From IMG/VR virus record IMGVR_UViG_3300042464_000635, positions 1 to 64,000 of that record: a DNA stretch of 64,000 nt; one strand, written 5' to 3'. The notes under the pieces are model-generated. The model was not told the origin of the DNA and ran no database searches. It worked only from the letters and a program-made list of their open reading frames with translations. The position numbers and the translations under genes were made by a program. Within the stretch, counting starts at the first letter, position 1. Each line of letters starts with the position of its first letter. Below are positions 62,340 through 64,000 of this stretch, one piece after another. Source of the DNA: a virus.

Positions 62340-62702
62340 TCAGACCTTAGGTTGTTTCGACGCCCAGTCCAAAACTGCGGCTTTCTCCACTGAGGAAAGC
62401 TTAGACAAGGCAAGTCCTACAAGTTGCTCTGCTTCTTTCTCACGAAGACGGCCCTCTTCGGTACGCTTGAGCCATTCGCCACAGGTTTCGACAGCCCAAG
62501 TGCGGGATCTAGCATCGCACGGGTTCCATAAGAGTCCAGGTCGCGTGTTAAACCCCTCTTGTTCGGGAGACATCTCTGTAATCTCGGTAACAGTCTTTGT
62601 CGGGTCGCTGTCCCCGAACTCAAAGCCTCTGGCCTGTTTTGCGTCTTCGGCCAGCACAAAGTCAAATTCGTACCGCTCAACTTTGAAAAGTTTCTGTGCC
62701 AT
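62340..62702 (-). CDS. hypothetical protein
   Basis: 120 aa. Starts MAQKLFKVERYEFDFVLAED, with a DARSRTWAVETCGEWL segment and an acidic C-terminal helix. Not recognised. Confidence 0.65.
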   Translation of the reverse strand: MAQKLFKVERYEFDFVLAEDAKQARGFEFGDSDPTKTVTEITEMSPEQEGFNTRPGLLWNPCDARSRTWAVETCGEWLKRTEEGRLREKEAEQLVGLALSKLSSVEKAAVLDWASKQPKV

Positions 62703-62730
62703 TTGAAGAGTCTTTGGGGGTCACAAGTTA

Positions 62731-62759
62731 AGTATACCGCTTTCCTTACGGAAAGGCAA
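62731..62759 (-). promoter_or_regulatory. promoter module, TTGCCT-17-TATACT
   Basis: -35 TTGCCT (62754-62759), -10 TATACT (62731-62736). Perfect dyad CTTTCC-gtaa-GGAAAG. Drives 62340-62702. Confidence 0.85.
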
Positions 62760-62787
62760 GGGGGGTAAACCGCCCCAGAGCAAACGG

Positions 62788-63114
62788 TTAACCACCCCAA
62801 CGCGGAGCCCGAAGCTCTTCGAGTCTTTTGCTTCTCGTGGACCGGGGAATTCGACCTGGTACAACAAACAGGGACCATCGTCCAGCCCAGATGATTCGTC
62901 CCCAGGTATTGACACAGCCCTCTGATGAAGGGTTTGAGTTTACCCACCGAAAGTTCCCCAGCCCACCATAACTCGAACTAATGTGAATAAACCGGCAGTC
63001 AACATGTGGCGGTAAGGCTGACTCACTGTGATCATAATTGCTAGGAAGCTCTAAGACATCAAAAGAGTTTTTCACTCGGTAGTAAAAGCGAAGCCATGCG
63101 GTTCGAAAGTTCAT
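62788..63114 (-). CDS. conserved phage hypothetical protein
   Basis: 108 aa from the ATG at 63114 (MNFRTAWLRFYYRVKNSFDV). SSYGGLGNFRWV, GCVNTWGRIIWAGRWSLF and ending RAPRWGG are landmarks of a phage family I recognise by SFDVLELP. Function unknown. Confidence 0.75.
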   Translation of the reverse strand: MNFRTAWLRFYYRVKNSFDVLELPSNYDHSESALPPHVDCRFIHISSSYGGLGNFRWVNSNPSSEGCVNTWGRIIWAGRWSLFVVPGRIPRSTRSKRLEELRAPRWGG

Positions 63115-63121
63115 GGTGAAA

Positions 63122-63379
63122 TCAAGAGTAGTACTCGTCAAAATCCCGAAGCAACCCGTCAAAAGGTTCTTTGCAGCCGGTGTAAGCGTAAAGCTTATCG
63201 TTCATGGCATACCACGAAACATTCAGCAGGTACCAGAAAGTTGCGTGGTGGCCGTCGTGCCAGAAAAGACCTTCAGTGTCACAATCGAGGGCCCAAGAGG
63301 TAGTTTCCTGAGGCACTGAACACCAATTCTTCCAGTAGTTAAATGTTTTTATTGTGATTTGAAGAGAATTTGGTGTCAT
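63122..63379 (-). CDS. hypothetical protein
   Basis: 85 aa. HDGHHATFWYLLNVSWYAMN in the middle; aromatic. The ATG overlaps the upstream small gene stop. Not recognised. Confidence 0.65.
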   Translation of the reverse strand: MTPNSLQITIKTFNYWKNWCSVPQETTSWALDCDTEGLFWHDGHHATFWYLLNVSWYAMNDKLYAYTGCKEPFDGLLRDFDEYYS

Positions 63380-63501
63380 TCTGCTTTAGGTCTCCCGCTT
63401 GCGTCGTAAGGGCTAGACTTATTTGACCGCACTACTGGCGGTGTCGGTAAAACTGGTTTTCGTGGAGTGTACGGTGACTGATTTCCGTTGTTACTGGTCA
63501 T
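63376..63501 (-). CDS. 41-aa Pro/Ser-rich protein
   Basis: ATG at 63501, overlapping the end of 63491-63970; TGA overlapping the next ATG. MTSNNGNQSPYTPRKPVLPT is disordered. The tight joints support it. Confidence 0.5.
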   Translation of the reverse strand: MTSNNGNQSPYTPRKPVLPTPPVVRSNKSSPYDASGRPKAE

Positions 63502-63970
63502 TTGGGGTCTCGTGTTTACTGGTTCTTGAGGTTGAGCAGACGATTGTAACGTTTATCACGCCATTGCCGATATCTTGCGGAGAGTTGTTTGAATCGTCGC
63601 AAAAAACTTTCCAGTTTAGTACTGGCACAGACGGTAGTGGGATGTACTTTACAATCACGTCTCGTAGAGAGTCCTTGAGGGTTTCCACGTTAGACGCGTC
63701 TAAGCATTTACCATTAAATGGCTCAAAAGCGTCTTTTAGATCGTTGCGAACTCCCTCCAAACACTTGCTTGCGTAAATTTCACGTGCGGACCCCTCAGCC
63801 TCTTTGAGGCTACCCCAAGGACCCGAGTGTTCTTCCTCGTTCAACCAGCACCACTCACAGTGGTCGTACTCGTATATTTCTACGTGATTGCATCCCTCCT
63901 CCTCTCCAGGTAGGGGTGGAAAGTCAATAAAGTAGCTACCACCAGATTTATACAGAGGGAAAGGTGTCAT
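63491..63970 (-). CDS. hypothetical protein
   Basis: 159 aa, acidic. YEYDHCEWCWLNEEEHSGPW is a Cys/His-Trp cluster, and the C-terminus is beta-rich. Rightmost gene of the window; its promoter lies beyond the edge. Not recognised. Confidence 0.7.
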   Translation of the reverse strand: MTPFPLYKSGGSYFIDFPPLPGEEEGCNHVEIYEYDHCEWCWLNEEEHSGPWGSLKEAEGSAREIYASKCLEGVRNDLKDAFEPFNGKCLDASNVETLKDSLRDVIVKYIPLPSVPVLNWKVFCDDSNNSPQDIGNGVINVTIVCSTSRTSKHETPNDQ

Positions 63971-64000
63971 TTTTGTATGGGTCTTGGCTACTTGGTTATT

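Noticed and set aside
1-64000. Insertion sequences, integrase, attachment sites or a lysogeny module
   Set aside because: No transposase, integrase or repressor-cro pair is visible, and no terminal inverted repeats were seen. The window looks like part of a lytic phage.
1-64000. Rho-independent terminators at gene ends
   Set aside because: Stable hairpins recur at gene ends but lack the U tract, so I describe them as part of the promoter module rather than as standard terminators.

Overview
The window reads as the replication, nucleotide and RNA-metabolism part of a large double-stranded DNA phage genome. Genes are dense, nearly all on the minus strand, often joined by 4-base ATGA overlaps, and many are small orphans. 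I see no capsid, portal, terminase or tail gene, so the virion genes must lie elsewhere. A cyanobacterial host is the best guess: there is a DUF1517 gene (a cyanobacterium/chloroplast family), and several small proteins (35283-35534, 4363-4635, the 403-aa protein at 56952-58163) resemble families I know from Synechococcus/Cyanobium and their phages.

Layout. 0.1-3.5 kb: phosphoesterase, DUF1517 gene, conserved phage protein. 3.58-5.54 kb: the only plus-strand island, small AT-richer genes. 5.4-11.7 kb: small genes including DUF551-like proteins, a HigA-like protein, HTH and ribbon-helix-helix (RHH) regulators and an HD (p)ppGpp-hydrolase-like enzyme. 12-14.7 kb: deoxyribosyltransferase-like protein and the first RNA ligase. 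14.8-21.2 kb: a probable DNA hypermodification locus (small-molecule kinase, sugar nucleotidyltransferase, HAD phosphatase, glycosyltransferase, R2K-like ATP-grasp, exonuclease, TET/JBP dioxygenase). 21.3-31.9 kb: SprT-like protease, thymidylate kinase, flap endonuclease, polynucleotide kinase next to a PPP phosphatase, NMNAT-like and primase-like proteins, a second 2OG oxygenase. 32-37.2 kb: tRNA cluster interleaved with small genes. 37.3-47.9 kb: DUF2828/Ro-like vWA protein, SPFH protein, macro domain, second RNA ligase. 48-64 kb: SLOG protein, phage tyrosyl-tRNA synthetase, pentapeptide protein, third RNA ligase and many orphans.

Four things stand out. (1) About thirty intergenic junctions carry one module: a GC-rich hairpin, then a sigma70-type promoter (TTGnnn, 17 nt, TATAnT) whose spacer is often an inverted repeat; the arm sequences change between copies while the pairing is kept. 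At seven of them the ATG lies exactly 6 nt after the -10, predicting leaderless mRNAs. (2) A TET/JBP base-hypermodification locus. (3) Three different RNA ligases, a polynucleotide kinase, two possible end phosphatases, a macro protein and a Ro-like protein, in the same window as two tRNA genes whose anticodon arms are interrupted by 39- and 49-nt insertions sharing a hairpin-plus-TCAGCAA motif. (4) A phage-encoded tyrosyl-tRNA synthetase.

Caution on the sequence: at least ten genes are intact only if one base is added to or removed from a short homopolymer. This looks like residual long-read consensus error. I annotate those loci as single interrupted genes and say so in each entry.
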